Translations under genes and position numbers: made by a program
Notes under the pieces: model-generated
Told to the model about the DNA's origin: nothing
The model's database searches: none
The model's input: only the letters and a program-made list of their open reading frames with translations
Origin: Collibacillus ludicampi
Lineage (GTDB): Bacteria; Bacillota; Bacilli; Tumebacillales; BOQE01
Direction of reading: 5' to 3'
Assembly (NCBI RefSeq): GCF_023705585.1
Contig: NZ_BOQE01000001.1
Span: 1 to 64,000 of the forward strand
Length of the DNA: 64,000 nucleotides
Part shown: positions 18,210 to 27,114 of the stretch, piece after piece
How positions within the stretch are numbered: position 1 is the stretch's first letter
How the letters are laid out: every line of letters begins with the position of its first letter

Positions 18210-19319
18210 CTAAAAATGAATCACCTCGGAATCCATCGGTTGGTGTCGTTCCATCACTTGTTTTGCACGCAAGCGTACTCCATCGATTTCTTCTTCTGAG
18301 AGCGCTTTTTCATAAGAACGAAGTCCGGCCAGTCGGAACCCGTGTTTTTCCCCTAATCGATTGATCTCTTGTACTTGTTCAATCGTGATTTCCCTTCCCA
18401 AAGTAAAGCATTCGTACCGCCTTTCCAACGCGAGAATCATCGTTTCTGCCATACATGCGTAAACGATCCCGTGTGGCAGGCCAAAACGCAAATCGCTCTC
18501 GTACGATCCCGGTACTTCAACGAGACCTCCTTCAATCACCAGCACGTCATTGCGTACTTCCGCAACCTGACGCGCCACATCACGTGGTCGTGCAACATCA
18601 CACACCACCGCTCCTGGTTTCAGATCCGAAGGATGAATGAGAACATCCGGACTGCCCGATACGGTGATCACGAAGTCGGCCCGCCGTACCGCATTACGGA
18701 CATCTGTCGATATCTCGGCCACTTTGCCGGATTCACGCAAAATCAGTGAGGCCAACTCGGATAATCTTTGCTCATTCCGTGCGGCCAAAGTCATTCCTCC
18801 TACGTCGGGTGCCATGATCCGAGCACAAATCGAACCGATGGCCCCTGTTGCCCCTACCACGACCAGTTGGGACTCCTTCAACTCTTTTCCCATAAGTCTT
18901 GCAGCTTTTCGCAGCGCATGTATGGCCGTAGCCACCGTGTAACTGTTGCCTGTTGTTACGGGCGCTTTTAAGTGTTTGGCGATCGTGATACCTGCATCTC
19001 CGACAACCGATGTCATCGCACCGAGTCCGATCACTTTCGCTCCTTGTTTTTCCAATTTTTTACCGGCTGCAATAATTTTTTGTAACACGAAAGGAAGAGG
19101 CAGATATGCCATTTGTCGAGCGGTGAGTGGAGTGGCTACAAACCATCCTTCGATTTGGTTGTAAGGAGATCGTATCCCCCGCAAATGATCGGCCAAGATC
19201 GGTGGACTTTTTCGGGCCATCGCTTCAAGGATTTCGGAAGGCCATCTCTTAAGAAACGGAAATTTTTTGGCGATATCACTCGAGTCGAAAGGGTGAATGA
19301 TAAACCCGAACGTATCCAT
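18210..19319 (-). CDS. Acyl-ACP reductase-like NAD(P) dehydrogenase
   Basis: The 369-residue protein has a central Rossmann fold: VVVGATGAIGSICARIMA (around 150-168) and LAARNEQRLSEL. Upstream is VTTGNSYTVATAIHALRKAA, and downstream PHGIVYACMAETMILALE. This pattern, and the length, recall cyanobacterial long-chain acyl-ACP reductase (aldehyde-forming), with TTGN-x-x-T, VVGATG-x-IGS and LxARNxxRL in the same places. Generic annotation as shikimate- or glutamyl-tRNA-reductase-like is the alternative. It is the last gene of a three-gene operon with an SRPBCC protein and an aminotransferase (23- and 13-bp gaps). Confidence 0.65.
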   Translation of the reverse strand: MDTFGFIIHPFDSSDIAKKFPFLKRWPSEILEAMARKSPPILADHLRGIRSPYNQIEGWFVATPLTARQMAYLPLPFVLQKIIAAGKKLEKQGAKVIGLGAMTSVVGDAGITIAKHLKAPVTTGNSYTVATAIHALRKAARLMGKELKESQLVVVGATGAIGSICARIMAPDVGGMTLAARNEQRLSELASLILRESGKVAEISTDVRNAVRRADFVITVSGSPDVLIHPSDLKPGAVVCDVARPRDVARQVAEVRNDVLVIEGGLVEVPGSYESDLRFGLPHGIVYACMAETMILALERRYECFTLGREITIEQVQEINRLGEKHGFRLAGLRSYEKALSEEEIDGVRLRAKQVMERHQPMDSEVIHF

Positions 19320-19342
19320 CGGACTCTCTCCTAATTTGTATT

Positions 19343-19783
19343 TTAAACTTCCCCTTCAAAACGCCTTTTGATCGCTTTCAACATCGATTCCCCATTTTGT
19401 TTTAATTTGATCTTCGCTACAGGATTCAACAGACTGGATAACATGGGAACGCCAAACTCGAAATCGACAAGCAAGGTAACCTTGCTGATATCACCATCCT
19501 GTTCAACAATCCATGAACCCTCGAATTTTTTCAAATCACCCGACACTTGACGATACTGAATGCGATGATTGGCATGATCGAATTCATCATGTTCTTGCCA
19601 GCGAAAACGCATCCCGTTCAAAGATGTATCCCAAGCGGTTAAGGTCCAGTTGTCCCCCCGTTCCAACACATGTACGGAGTTCAAATTTTCCATGAAACAG
19701 GGATACGATTCCATATCCCGTATCAGAGTGTAAACGTCTTTTGCGTTCCCGCGGACCGTTTCTGTCACTTGTACGACAGGCAT
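19343..19783 (-). CDS. START/SRPBCC (polyketide cyclase/aromatase-like) protein
   Basis: The 146-residue protein shows the helix-grip pattern of SRPBCC proteins: TETVRGNAKDVYTLIRDMES YPCFMENL at the N-terminus, central strands WTLTAWDTSLNG and EFDHANHRIQYR, then a long C-terminal helix NGESMLKAIKRRFEGEV. These domains bind hydrophobic ligands in a deep cavity. The start at MPVVQV (19783) follows GGAGGTG; the in-frame upstream extension is noncoding. Its place between an aminotransferase and an acyl-ACP-reductase-like enzyme suggests it binds or presents a lipid intermediate, which is inference. Confidence 0.75.
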   Translation of the reverse strand: MPVVQVTETVRGNAKDVYTLIRDMESYPCFMENLNSVHVLERGDNWTLTAWDTSLNGMRFRWQEHDEFDHANHRIQYRQVSGDLKKFEGSWIVEQDGDISKVTLLVDFEFGVPMLSSLLNPVAKIKLKQNGESMLKAIKRRFEGEV

Positions 19784-19796
19784 GTACACACCTCCT

Positions 19797-21041
19797 TCAC
19801 CCGATATCCATGAGCGGCATGGAGACCGAGAGCGCCGAATCGAATGTTTGGATGACAACATCCAATTCTTCATATGTAATCGTTAATGCCGGTTCGAGGC
19901 GTGTCACTCGCAAATTGTTTAACGCAAACGCCGTAAGTACACCTTTTTGAATCCATTCACTCATCACCAGCCCACCGACCGCGTCGGAAGTAAACTCGAT
20001 TCCGATCATCAATCCCCTTCCCCTGATTTCACGAACCATTCCGGGGTACTTCTGCGCCGTCGCCCTCAATCGTTCGAGTACGTATGTTCCTTTGATTTTT
20101 GCGTCTTCCGCGAGGTTTTCCTCGACGAGAACAGAAATGGCAGCACGAGCGGCTGTGCATGCGAGCGGATTTCCCCCGAAAGTGGATGTATGAAGTAAAG
20201 GAGCTTCTTGATATGCGGTATAGACATGCGGTCTGGCGATATAAGCACCGATGGGCATCACGCCTCCCCCGAGTGCTTTGGCCAGACAGAGGATATCAGG
20301 TACAACGTCTTCCTGTTCGCACGCGAATAACGTTCCTGTTCTTCCCATTCCCGTTTGTACTTCATCAAGAATCAGCAAGACACCGCGTGCATCACACAAT
20401 TCGCGAACCTTTTTCAAATAACCGGGAGACGGTATAATCACGCCCGCTTCTCCTTGAATCGGTTCGAGCAGGACGGCAGCCGTGTCGTCATCGATCATGC
20501 CTTCCAGTATTCTTACGTCATTAAAAGGAACATGAACAAACCCCGGAAGCAACGGCAGAAACGGTTCTCTGTATGTATGATTGCCCGTAGCCGATAGAGA
20601 ACCGAGTGTCTTCCCATGGAAAGAATTGAAAGCGGAAATAATCTTGCTGCGTCCCGTGGCGATACGGGCCAATTTGATGGCGCCTTCCACCGCTTCAGTA
20701 CCCGAGTTGCAGAAAAACGAATAAGTGAGATCACCGGGCGTATATGTGGCGAGCATCTCTGCCAAGTCTGCCACCTGCGGACAAAGCATGACTTTACTTG
20801 CCAACGGCATTTTACGAAGTTGATCTTCCACTGCTTTGATGATTTTCGGATGTTTATGTCCAAGAGCAAATGTTCCGTATCCTCCTACACAGTCGATGTA
20901 TCGTTTGCCCTCCGTGTCAACGATTTGGCTTCCATCTGCCGTTTCTTCGACGGCAGATAACCCCATAAAACGAAGCAATTTAGCAAGTCCTGGATTAACG
21001 TACTTCTCGTATTTGCGCAAGACTTCTTCACTGAAGCTCAT
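19797..21041 (-). CDS. Class III PLP-dependent aminotransferase
   Basis: The 414-residue protein has the class III fold: FCNSGTEAVEGAIKLARIAT, SFHGKTLGSLSATGN, LLILDEVQTGMGRTGTLFAC and the PLP-lysine motif LCLAKALGGGVMPIGAY. It resembles acetylornithine, putrescine or 4-aminobutyrate aminotransferases, but no substrate can be assigned from sequence alone. A GGAGGTG site favours ATG at 21041 over the GTG three codons upstream. It is the first gene of a compact operon with SRPBCC and acyl-ACP-reductase-like genes, so its amino acceptor may be a long-chain aldehyde. Confidence 0.8.
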   Translation of the reverse strand: MSFSEEVLRKYEKYVNPGLAKLLRFMGLSAVEETADGSQIVDTEGKRYIDCVGGYGTFALGHKHPKIIKAVEDQLRKMPLASKVMLCPQVADLAEMLATYTPGDLTYSFFCNSGTEAVEGAIKLARIATGRSKIISAFNSFHGKTLGSLSATGNHTYREPFLPLLPGFVHVPFNDVRILEGMIDDDTAAVLLEPIQGEAGVIIPSPGYLKKVRELCDARGVLLILDEVQTGMGRTGTLFACEQEDVVPDILCLAKALGGGVMPIGAYIARPHVYTAYQEAPLLHTSTFGGNPLACTAARAAISVLVEENLAEDAKIKGTYVLERLRATAQKYPGMVREIRGRGLMIGIEFTSDAVGGLVMSEWIQKGVLTAFALNNLRVTRLEPALTITYEELDVVIQTFDSALSVSMPLMDIG

Positions 21042-21380
21042 ATGTCCCACACCTCCTTAAGGACTGGCAGATACCGCGATGTGTCTCTCCGATGGGGTCG
21101 TCCCAAAGGCATCACAGACGATCTTGATTTTCATTATGTGGAAATCTGTAAAATTTATGTATGATGAAACACGTTGCTTACGATTGTGATCACCCGGTTG
21201 AAAATCATTGGCCGTTTTTGATTTTGTTCAAAAGAAGGTCAACAAGATGCGTGAGATTCGGTTGGCAAAACGTAACATCAAATAAGCAGTATGCTCAAGT
21301 GTCCTTGAATTAAACCTCTCCAAACTTTTGCATGAACGGAGAGAATGGGAGAAAGACTGGTAATGGGGAGGTGTTTCACC
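21042..21380. other. Intergenic region, divergent promoters
   Basis: These ~340 bases lie between the aminotransferase operon (leftward) and the 83-aa ORF (rightward). I find no gene with a ribosome site and no convincing repeat; promoters for both directions must be here. Confidence 0.4.
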
Positions 21381-21632
21381 ATGGATAACATGAATCCAGA
21401 GCGCAACCGTAAAGGGGATAATGAGGAAATCTCCTTTGTACAAGCATGGAAAAAAGACATTCTTCCTGAAGAATTTCCTGAAGGTCCTTATCAGGCGTCT
21501 ATTTACAATGAACAACATCCCGGAAAATCTACCCCTTGGAAAGAAGGGCAGAAAGTCGTCTCCCGTTTCCAGGATGAAAACCCGGCTTTTTCCGATTTCA
21601 CAGTTCCCGAGAGTGACTTGCCCGATCTATGA
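21381..21632 (+). CDS. Small acidic hypothetical protein, 83 aa
   Basis: The product (MDNMNPERNRKGDNEEISF ...) is hydrophilic, proline- and acid-rich (PEEFPEGPYQASIYNEQHPG, ending VPESDLPDL) and likely disordered. GGGGAGGTG lies well placed before ATG 21381; an in-frame extension to 21345 lacks a site. A terminator follows. I recognise no family. Confidence 0.6.
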   Translation: MDNMNPERNRKGDNEEISFVQAWKKDILPEEFPEGPYQASIYNEQHPGKSTPWKEGQKVVSRFQDENPAFSDFTVPESDLPDL

Positions 21633-21646
21633 TTTTGAGAGTATAA

Positions 21647-21678
21647 GAAACGACCTCAATTCCGAGGTCGTTTCTTTG
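21647..21678 (+). terminator. Terminator after the 83-aa gene
   Basis: An 11-bp stem GAAACGACCTC/GAGGTCGTTTC is followed by TTTGT, upstream of map. Confidence 0.8.
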
Positions 21679-21719
21679 TATTATAATAAGAAGCTGAAAG
21701 GATGAACTGAGGTGAAATC

Positions 21720-22466
21720 ATGATTATTTTAAAAACAAAAGAAGAGATTGCCATGATGCGACAGGCGGGGAAAATTTTGGCCGCTTGTCATCAAGAGATT
21801 GCGAAACGGATAGGTCCCGGGGTAACAACCTGGGAGATCGATCAATTTGTTGAAAAATACTTGCAAGACCATGGAGCGATTCCTGAACAAAAAGGTTATC
21901 GGGGCTATCCTTACGCAACATGCGCTTCTGTCAATGACGTGATTTGTCACGGATTCCCAAGCAAAACACCTCTCAAAGAAGGAGACATCGTCACGATCGA
22001 TATGGTGGTGAACCTCAACGGCTGGCTGGCTGACTCGGCTTGGTCTTATGCGATCGGAAAAGTCTCCGAAACGGCGGAGCGACTGTTAAAAGTAACGAAA
22101 GAGGCGTTATACAGAGGAATCGAAAAAGCAGTCGTCGGCAATCGTATTGGAGATATTTCACACGCCATTCAATCTTACGCTGAAGCGGAAGGTTTTTCAG
22201 TCGTCCGCCAATTTATCGGACATGGGATCGGCAGGAATATGCATGAAGGGCCGGAGGTTCCACACTTCGGTTCGCCAGGCAGGGGGCCCCGTCTCAAAGA
22301 GGGAATGGTGATCACCATCGAGCCGATGCTCAATGTAGGAACTTACCATGCGATGATCGACGAAGACGGTTGGACGGCGAGGACGGTGGATGGAAGTCTA
22401 TCTGCACAATATGAACATACAATCGCCATAACAAACGAAGGTCCGCAGATTTTAACGACGTTGTAA
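21720..22466 (+). CDS. map: Methionine aminopeptidase, type I
   Basis: The 248-residue protein has the pita-bread fold metal ligands: DIVTIDMVVNLNGWLADSAW (first Asp pair), FIGHGIGRNMHEGPEVPH (His), VITIEPML (Glu) and the final Glu in SAQYEHTIAIT. It removes the initiator Met from nascent proteins. It lies apart from ribosomal genes, so it may be a secondary copy. GAGGTGAAATC precedes the ATG. Confidence 0.95.
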   Translation: MIILKTKEEIAMMRQAGKILAACHQEIAKRIGPGVTTWEIDQFVEKYLQDHGAIPEQKGYRGYPYATCASVNDVICHGFPSKTPLKEGDIVTIDMVVNLNGWLADSAWSYAIGKVSETAERLLKVTKEALYRGIEKAVVGNRIGDISHAIQSYAEAEGFSVVRQFIGHGIGRNMHEGPEVPHFGSPGRGPRLKEGMVITIEPMLNVGTYHAMIDEDGWTARTVDGSLSAQYEHTIAITNEGPQILTTL

Positions 22467-22472
22467 ACCGTA

Positions 22473-22515
22473 CGAAAAAAGTGGCATGCACATATCACGC
22501 ATGCCACTTTTTCGT
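22473..22515. terminator. Bidirectional terminator between map and acsA
   Basis: A stem of about 17 bp, CGAAAAAAGTGGCATGC / GCATGCCACTTTTTCG, serves the convergent genes; both flanks give T-rich 3' tails. Confidence 0.9.
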
Positions 22516-22529
22516 TTGAATACGCTCTC

Positions 22530-24254
22530 TTAATCTTCCATTGTCGATAGATCGCCCGTGGGCAGTCCGAGTTCCCAGGCTTTGAGGACACGGCGCATGA
22601 TTTTGCCGGAACGGGTTTTCGGCAATTTATCACGGAACTCGATTTCCCGCGGTGCTGCGTGTGCAGCCAACCCGTTTTTCACAAACTGGCGAATCTCTTC
22701 CTTCAATTCTTCGGAAGGCTTGTACCCTTCACGAAGAGCGATAAACGCCTTGATGATCTCTCCGCGCATCGGGTCGGGTTTACCGATCACCCCTGCCTCT
22801 GCAACGGCCGGGTGTTCCACCAGTTTCGATTCTACTTCAAACGGACCTACACGCTCACCGGATGTGTTGATGACATCATCAACCCGTCCTTGAAACCAAA
22901 AATATCCATCTTCATCTTTGTAGGCCGAATCCCCGGAAATATACCATGGTTCGAGACGGAAATACTCTTCATATTTAGACGGATTCTTCCAAATTTTGCG
23001 CATCATCGAAGGCCATCCTTTGCGAATCGCGAGGTTACCCATGCGATTCGGAGGCAATTCGTTTCCTTGATCATCGACGATGGTCGCATAGATACCCGGG
23101 AATGGTTTACCCATGGATCCCGGCTTAATGGGCATGCACGGATAATTGGAAATCATCTGTCCACCCGTTTCCGTCATCCACCAGTTATCATGGATGCGAA
23201 GCCCGTATACCTTCAATCCCCAACGTACGACTTCCGGGTTCAATGGTTCTCCGACAGACAGGATATGGCGAAGTGATGAAAGATCATATTTCTTGATCAG
23301 TTCATCGCCGGCACCCATCAGCATTCGGAAAGCGGTCGGGGCAGAATACCAGACGGTTACTCTATTTTTCTCGATGGTTTGATACCAGTCTTCCGGAGAG
23401 AACCGCCCGCCTCGAACGACAGAAGTCACCCCGTGAAGCCAAGGACCGAAAATTCCGTAGGAAGTACCGGTTACCCATCCCGGGTCTGCCGTACACCAAT
23501 AGATATCATCTTCACGAAGATCCAAGACCCACTTCGCTGTCTGATAATGTTGGATCATTGCGTTATGAACATGGAGAACCCCTTTAGGTTTTCCAGTAGA
23601 ACCAGAGGTATAATGAAGCAACATTCCGTCTTCCCGATCCACCCATTCGATCTCCAGATCGTCGGAAGCATGTTGCATTTCGGAATGATAAGAGATTTCT
23701 CCTGATTCCAACTCAATATTTTCATTGTCGCCGACGAGGATTACATGTTTGAGGGCAGGAAGTTCTTTTACAGGCACACGCCCTTTTAACTTGGGAGTCG
23801 TAACAATCGCAACCGCTTCCGAATCTTCCAAACGGTCCCTAACAGCAGCTTCCATGAATGCTTCGAACAACGGACCAACGATCGCCCCAATCTTCAATGC
23901 CCCCAGAACCGCTACATACAGTTCCGGACTGCGAGGCATGAAGATAAAAACGCGATCTCCCTTTTTGATCCCATATTTACGCAGAACGTTCCCGAAACGG
24001 TTCGTGAGATTTTGCAACTGGGCGAACGTATATGACTCGCTTCTCGTATCATCGCTATACAACAGTGCAATCTTATCTCCTCGGCCTTCAGCAACATGCC
24101 GGTCGATAGCCTCATAAGCGACATTGACCTTGCCTGTTTCATGCCACGTAAACGCTTTCTCGACGTCTTTCCAATCAAATGTGCGATATGCTTCTTCATA
24201 ATCCTTCAGATTGTAAGAAGTGGCCAACACCGGGATCAACTCTTGCTGTGACAT
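22530..24254 (-). CDS. acsA: Acetyl-CoA synthetase
   Basis: The 574-residue AMP-forming enzyme has the adenylation motif HYTSGSTGKPKGVLHVHNA, WWMTETGGQMISNYP, and the C-terminal catalytic-lysine motif PKTRSGKIMRRVLK. It converts acetate, ATP and CoA to acetyl-CoA. The motif lysine is the site that AcuA acetylates in Bacillus, and AcuC deacetylates; both genes are divergently adjacent here. Length matches B. subtilis AcsA (572). Confidence 0.96.
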   Translation of the reverse strand: MSQQELIPVLATSYNLKDYEEAYRTFDWKDVEKAFTWHETGKVNVAYEAIDRHVAEGRGDKIALLYSDDTRSESYTFAQLQNLTNRFGNVLRKYGIKKGDRVFIFMPRSPELYVAVLGALKIGAIVGPLFEAFMEAAVRDRLEDSEAVAIVTTPKLKGRVPVKELPALKHVILVGDNENIELESGEISYHSEMQHASDDLEIEWVDREDGMLLHYTSGSTGKPKGVLHVHNAMIQHYQTAKWVLDLREDDIYWCTADPGWVTGTSYGIFGPWLHGVTSVVRGGRFSPEDWYQTIEKNRVTVWYSAPTAFRMLMGAGDELIKKYDLSSLRHILSVGEPLNPEVVRWGLKVYGLRIHDNWWMTETGGQMISNYPCMPIKPGSMGKPFPGIYATIVDDQGNELPPNRMGNLAIRKGWPSMMRKIWKNPSKYEEYFRLEPWYISGDSAYKDEDGYFWFQGRVDDVINTSGERVGPFEVESKLVEHPAVAEAGVIGKPDPMRGEIIKAFIALREGYKPSEELKEEIRQFVKNGLAAHAAPREIEFRDKLPKTRSGKIMRRVLKAWELGLPTGDLSTMED

Positions 24255-24544
24255 GAATTCCCCTCCTGCTTTTCTAAATACTTTAAAAATATAGGCATTA
24301 GAACATTTTTAAAATTATTATAACACACAATTCTATATATCGCCATAAAAAAGGTTCCAGTGAGAACATTTCGCTTATGTACATCCTTGTTACTGAGCAA
24401 GACCTTTTCGGCATCCGTTACGACGCATCGGGATCGAAACATGTATCACCAATCATGCTTCCCCAGATTATTAATAACTCCTCGAAACACCTCGCAAAAA
24501 ACGTAAAAGATCAGCTATAATGACATCACTAGGAGGGAGAGCCC
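24255..24544. promoter_or_regulatory. Divergent promoter region acsA / acuA
   Basis: A TATAAT at 24517-24522 lies about 22 bp before the acuA ribosome site (AGGAGGGAG) and is a good -10 candidate. On the other strand TATAAT-like strings occur near 24310-24325. In Bacillus both transcripts are under CcpA control; I do not see a clear cre box. Confidence 0.5.
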
Positions 24545-25186
24545 ATGAGTCCAGTTGAACATATCAAACGGTTTCACCGGAAATTCATATACACGAAAAA
24601 AAGCCCTCTTTATGTGGAAGGCCCTGTTTTACCCGAACAACTGGCAAATTATGATTTTCATGAAGGTTTATCTGCATTCAGGCCAGCCCCCCAGCAGAAA
24701 CAAGCACTTATCAGTATCGCCGAATTACCGGAAGGACGGATCATCATCGCTCGCGAAGACAACCTGGTAGTCGGTTACGTGACATTCCTTTACCCGGATC
24801 CCCTCGAACGCTGGTCACAGGGGCATATGGAAGACTTGCTGGAACTCGGAGCGATCGAAGTCTGTTCCGCATATCGGGGTCTCGGTCTGGCCAAATCATT
24901 ACTCGAAGTTTCTTTTCTCGATGAATCCATGGAAGACTATATCGTCATCTCCACCGAGTATTATTGGCATTGGGATCTGGAAGGCACTGGGCTCTCGGTA
25001 TGGGACTACAAAGAGGTTATGAAAAAAGTGATGGGTTCTGTCGGCATGGAATACTACGCGACCGATGATCCGGAAATTACGTGCCATCCGGCGAATATGC
25101 TCATGGCACGAATCGGCAAGAATGTCCCGCAGTCATCCATCGAGAAATTTCACGATCTTCGTTTTATGAATCGTCATCTGTTCTAA
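24545..25186 (+). CDS. acuA: Protein acetyltransferase AcuA
   Basis: The 213-residue GNAT-fold protein (acetyl-CoA loop at EVCSAYRGLGLAKSLLEVSF) corresponds in length and ends to Bacillus AcuA. Family knowledge: it acetylates the active-site Lys of acetyl-CoA synthetase and switches it off. The divergent acsA gene is its expected substrate. acuB, normally between acuA and acuC in Bacillus, is absent: acuC follows after only 90 bp. Confidence 0.92.
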   Translation: MSPVEHIKRFHRKFIYTKKSPLYVEGPVLPEQLANYDFHEGLSAFRPAPQQKQALISIAELPEGRIIIAREDNLVVGYVTFLYPDPLERWSQGHMEDLLELGAIEVCSAYRGLGLAKSLLEVSFLDESMEDYIVISTEYYWHWDLEGTGLSVWDYKEVMKKVMGSVGMEYYATDDPEITCHPANMLMARIGKNVPQSSIEKFHDLRFMNRHLF

Positions 25187-25275
25187 AGGGGGCTATTATC
25201 GAGCTCCCCGGACCGATTGTTATTTCCACAGGATCATGATACCCGAGTCCTCCCGAACAATAAGGAGGAATACTA

Positions 25276-26289
25276 GTGAGCAAAAATTCAGCATTTATAT
25301 ACAGTCCTCAATTTCTTCGCTACAAGTTTGCCGATGAGCACCCGTTTAATCCAAAACGTCTCGAAATGACTTTCGACCTCCTTTCCACGCTCGGTCTCGT
25401 GCAGGAGCATCAGCTTGTGAGCCCTCGTCCTGCATCGGTAGAGGAATTGATGCTCGTTCATGATCCCGTTTACATCGACGCCGTCAAACGTGCTTCACAG
25501 GAAACAAGAGAAGAAGAACGGGAGCATTTTCGAATATTCGGCTTGAACACAGAGGATAATCCTCTCTTCCCCGATATGCACGAGGCGACTCGCCTGATCG
25601 TTGGCGGTACGATCGTTGCAGCAGATCTCGTGATGGAAGGTACTTTTGCGCACGCGTTCAATATGGCGGGCGGTCTGCATCATGCCCATCGCAGACTCGC
25701 TTCCGGTTTCTGTATCTATAACGATATCGCTGTAGCGATCGCATATGTAAAAAAGAAGTATGGTATACGTATCGCTTACGTGGATACGGATGCACATCAT
25801 GGGGATGGGGTACAGTGGATCTTTTACGATGATCCGGACGTGTTGACGATCTCCCTCCATGAAACGGGCAAATACCTTTTTCCAGGGACGGGAGCCGTAT
25901 CGGAACGCGGGATAGGACGCGGTTACGGTTATTCTTTCAACCTGCCGCTGGAAGCGTTTACAGAAGATGATTCCTATTTGGAATGCTTAATAGCCGCCCT
26001 CACGCCTTTGTTGCATAGATTTAAACCAGACTTGATCATTTCGCAGCATGGCTGTGATGTACACCGCTTTGATCCGTTGGCCCATCTGTCGACGACCACT
26101 CGCGTTTTTCGGGATATCCCGAAATTCATCCATGAACTCGCTCATGAGGTGTGCGACGGGCCTTCTTTCCCAGCGTACCAGTTTCTGATACGTGACAGGG
26201 GAGAAGGCTTCCTGTGTGCATGTGACCTTATTGGGCTGAACTCACGATTCTTTACGTACCACGAGGGTTCCCGCGATCATGTCGTGTAA
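25276..26289 (+). CDS. acuC: Class I histone deacetylase-like AcuC
   Basis: The 337-residue protein carries zinc-deacetylase motifs: MAGGLHHAHRRLASGFCIYND, YVDTDAHHGDGVQWIFYDD and ISQHGCD. It reverses AcuA acetylation of AcsA. The start is GTG (25276) behind AAGGAGG. B. subtilis AcuC is about 387 aa, so this copy is shorter at the C-terminus. Its last 48 bases overlap the convergent RDD gene. Confidence 0.92.
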   Translation: MSKNSAFIYSPQFLRYKFADEHPFNPKRLEMTFDLLSTLGLVQEHQLVSPRPASVEELMLVHDPVYIDAVKRASQETREEEREHFRIFGLNTEDNPLFPDMHEATRLIVGGTIVAADLVMEGTFAHAFNMAGGLHHAHRRLASGFCIYNDIAVAIAYVKKKYGIRIAYVDTDAHHGDGVQWIFYDDPDVLTISLHETGKYLFPGTGAVSERGIGRGYGYSFNLPLEAFTEDDSYLECLIAALTPLLHRFKPDLIISQHGCDVHRFDPLAHLSTTTRVFRDIPKFIHELAHEVCDGPSFPAYQFLIRDRGEGFLCACDLIGLNSRFFTYHEGSRDHVV

Positions 26290-26679
26290 CCCTTGTTTCT
26301 TCTTCGTCCATCCCGCCAACAAGTAACCGATCAAAAAGAGAATACTCGAAATGATCTTCGCGAAATATCTCCCTGTCGCTCTGCCAAATGTTATACGTTG
26401 GCCGTTAAGCTCGGTTACGCGAAGTCCTAGAGCCATTTTCCCAAGTGTTCCCTGTTTCGTTGAACTTTCCATTAAAGCGAAATACAACCAAGTTCCCACA
26501 AAAAGGATCCATTCATACAACATGAGAGGGCCAAGCGTCGTGTTCGGATCATGAGTGAGCGCTGCCATACCGATTGCAGATACTCCAAATATGAATGACA
26601 AAATAAAACTGCATACCCACAATAAGATCGCGTCAATCAAATAGGCGACAAATCGTAACCAAAAACCTGCGTATCTCAT
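26242..26679 (-). CDS. RDD-family membrane protein
   Basis: The 145-residue protein has the RDD signature: GFWLRFVAYLIDAILLW at the N-terminus, and GTLGKMALGLRVTELNG and GRYFAKIISSILFLIGYLLAGWTKKKQGLHDMIAG (given by parts, residues about 85-140). Three to four membrane segments are predicted. Function is unknown; some members are Na+/H+ antiporters. Its 3' end overlaps that of acuC on the other strand by 48 bp. Confidence 0.8.
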   Translation of the reverse strand: MRYAGFWLRFVAYLIDAILLWVCSFILSFIFGVSAIGMAALTHDPNTTLGPLMLYEWILFVGTWLYFALMESSTKQGTLGKMALGLRVTELNGQRITFGRATGRYFAKIISSILFLIGYLLAGWTKKKQGLHDMIAGTLVVRKES

Positions 26680-26749
26680 ATGAAGCCTCTCCTCTCAAAC
26701 GCCAGAAGCGTTTTAAGAGAATATATGTGTCGGAATACCCGTCTTAAAA

Positions 26750-26778
26750 CAAAAAATCCCGCTGATTCAGCAGGATTT
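26750..26778 (-). terminator. Terminator of the 59-aa gene
   Basis: AATCCTGCTGAATCAGCGGGATT with a T-run lies on the minus strand directly after the stop at 26787. Confidence 0.75.
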
Positions 26779-26786
26779 CGTTATTT

Positions 26787-26966
26787 TCAGCATACTTCCC
26801 TTTCTTGAATCACTCGGATCTCCCGAATGCATTTAATTCCTATGACACCGTTTCTCTTCTCCTGTTCTTGCACAGCTTTGATTTCAGCTTCTCTGTACGA
26901 TTGCGCTTTCAAGTCGATCTGTGTCGAACCTGTTAAAGTGAAGTATTCTACGATAAATTGCATCAT
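26787..26966 (-). CDS. Small protein, 59 aa
   Basis: The ORF MMQFIVEYFTLTGSTQIDLK ... is predicted beta-beta-alpha with a charged central helix (SYREAEIKAVQEQEKRNG). AGGGGTG precedes the paired ATG codons, and a terminator follows immediately. This gives a complete monocistronic unit. No family recognised. Confidence 0.6.
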   Translation of the reverse strand: MMQFIVEYFTLTGSTQIDLKAQSYREAEIKAVQEQEKRNGVIGIKCIREIRVIQEREVC

Positions 26967-27114
26967 TTGACACCCCTTTACTCATGATCGTACAAGAATC
27001 TCTGGAGTGGATAATTTCGAACACTTTTTTAATTCTATCGATTTTGGCAAAATTCCTGCGTATCATCAGGAAAAATTTTTCATACATGGCCCCTATCCTA
27101 AGTACTTAACTGTT

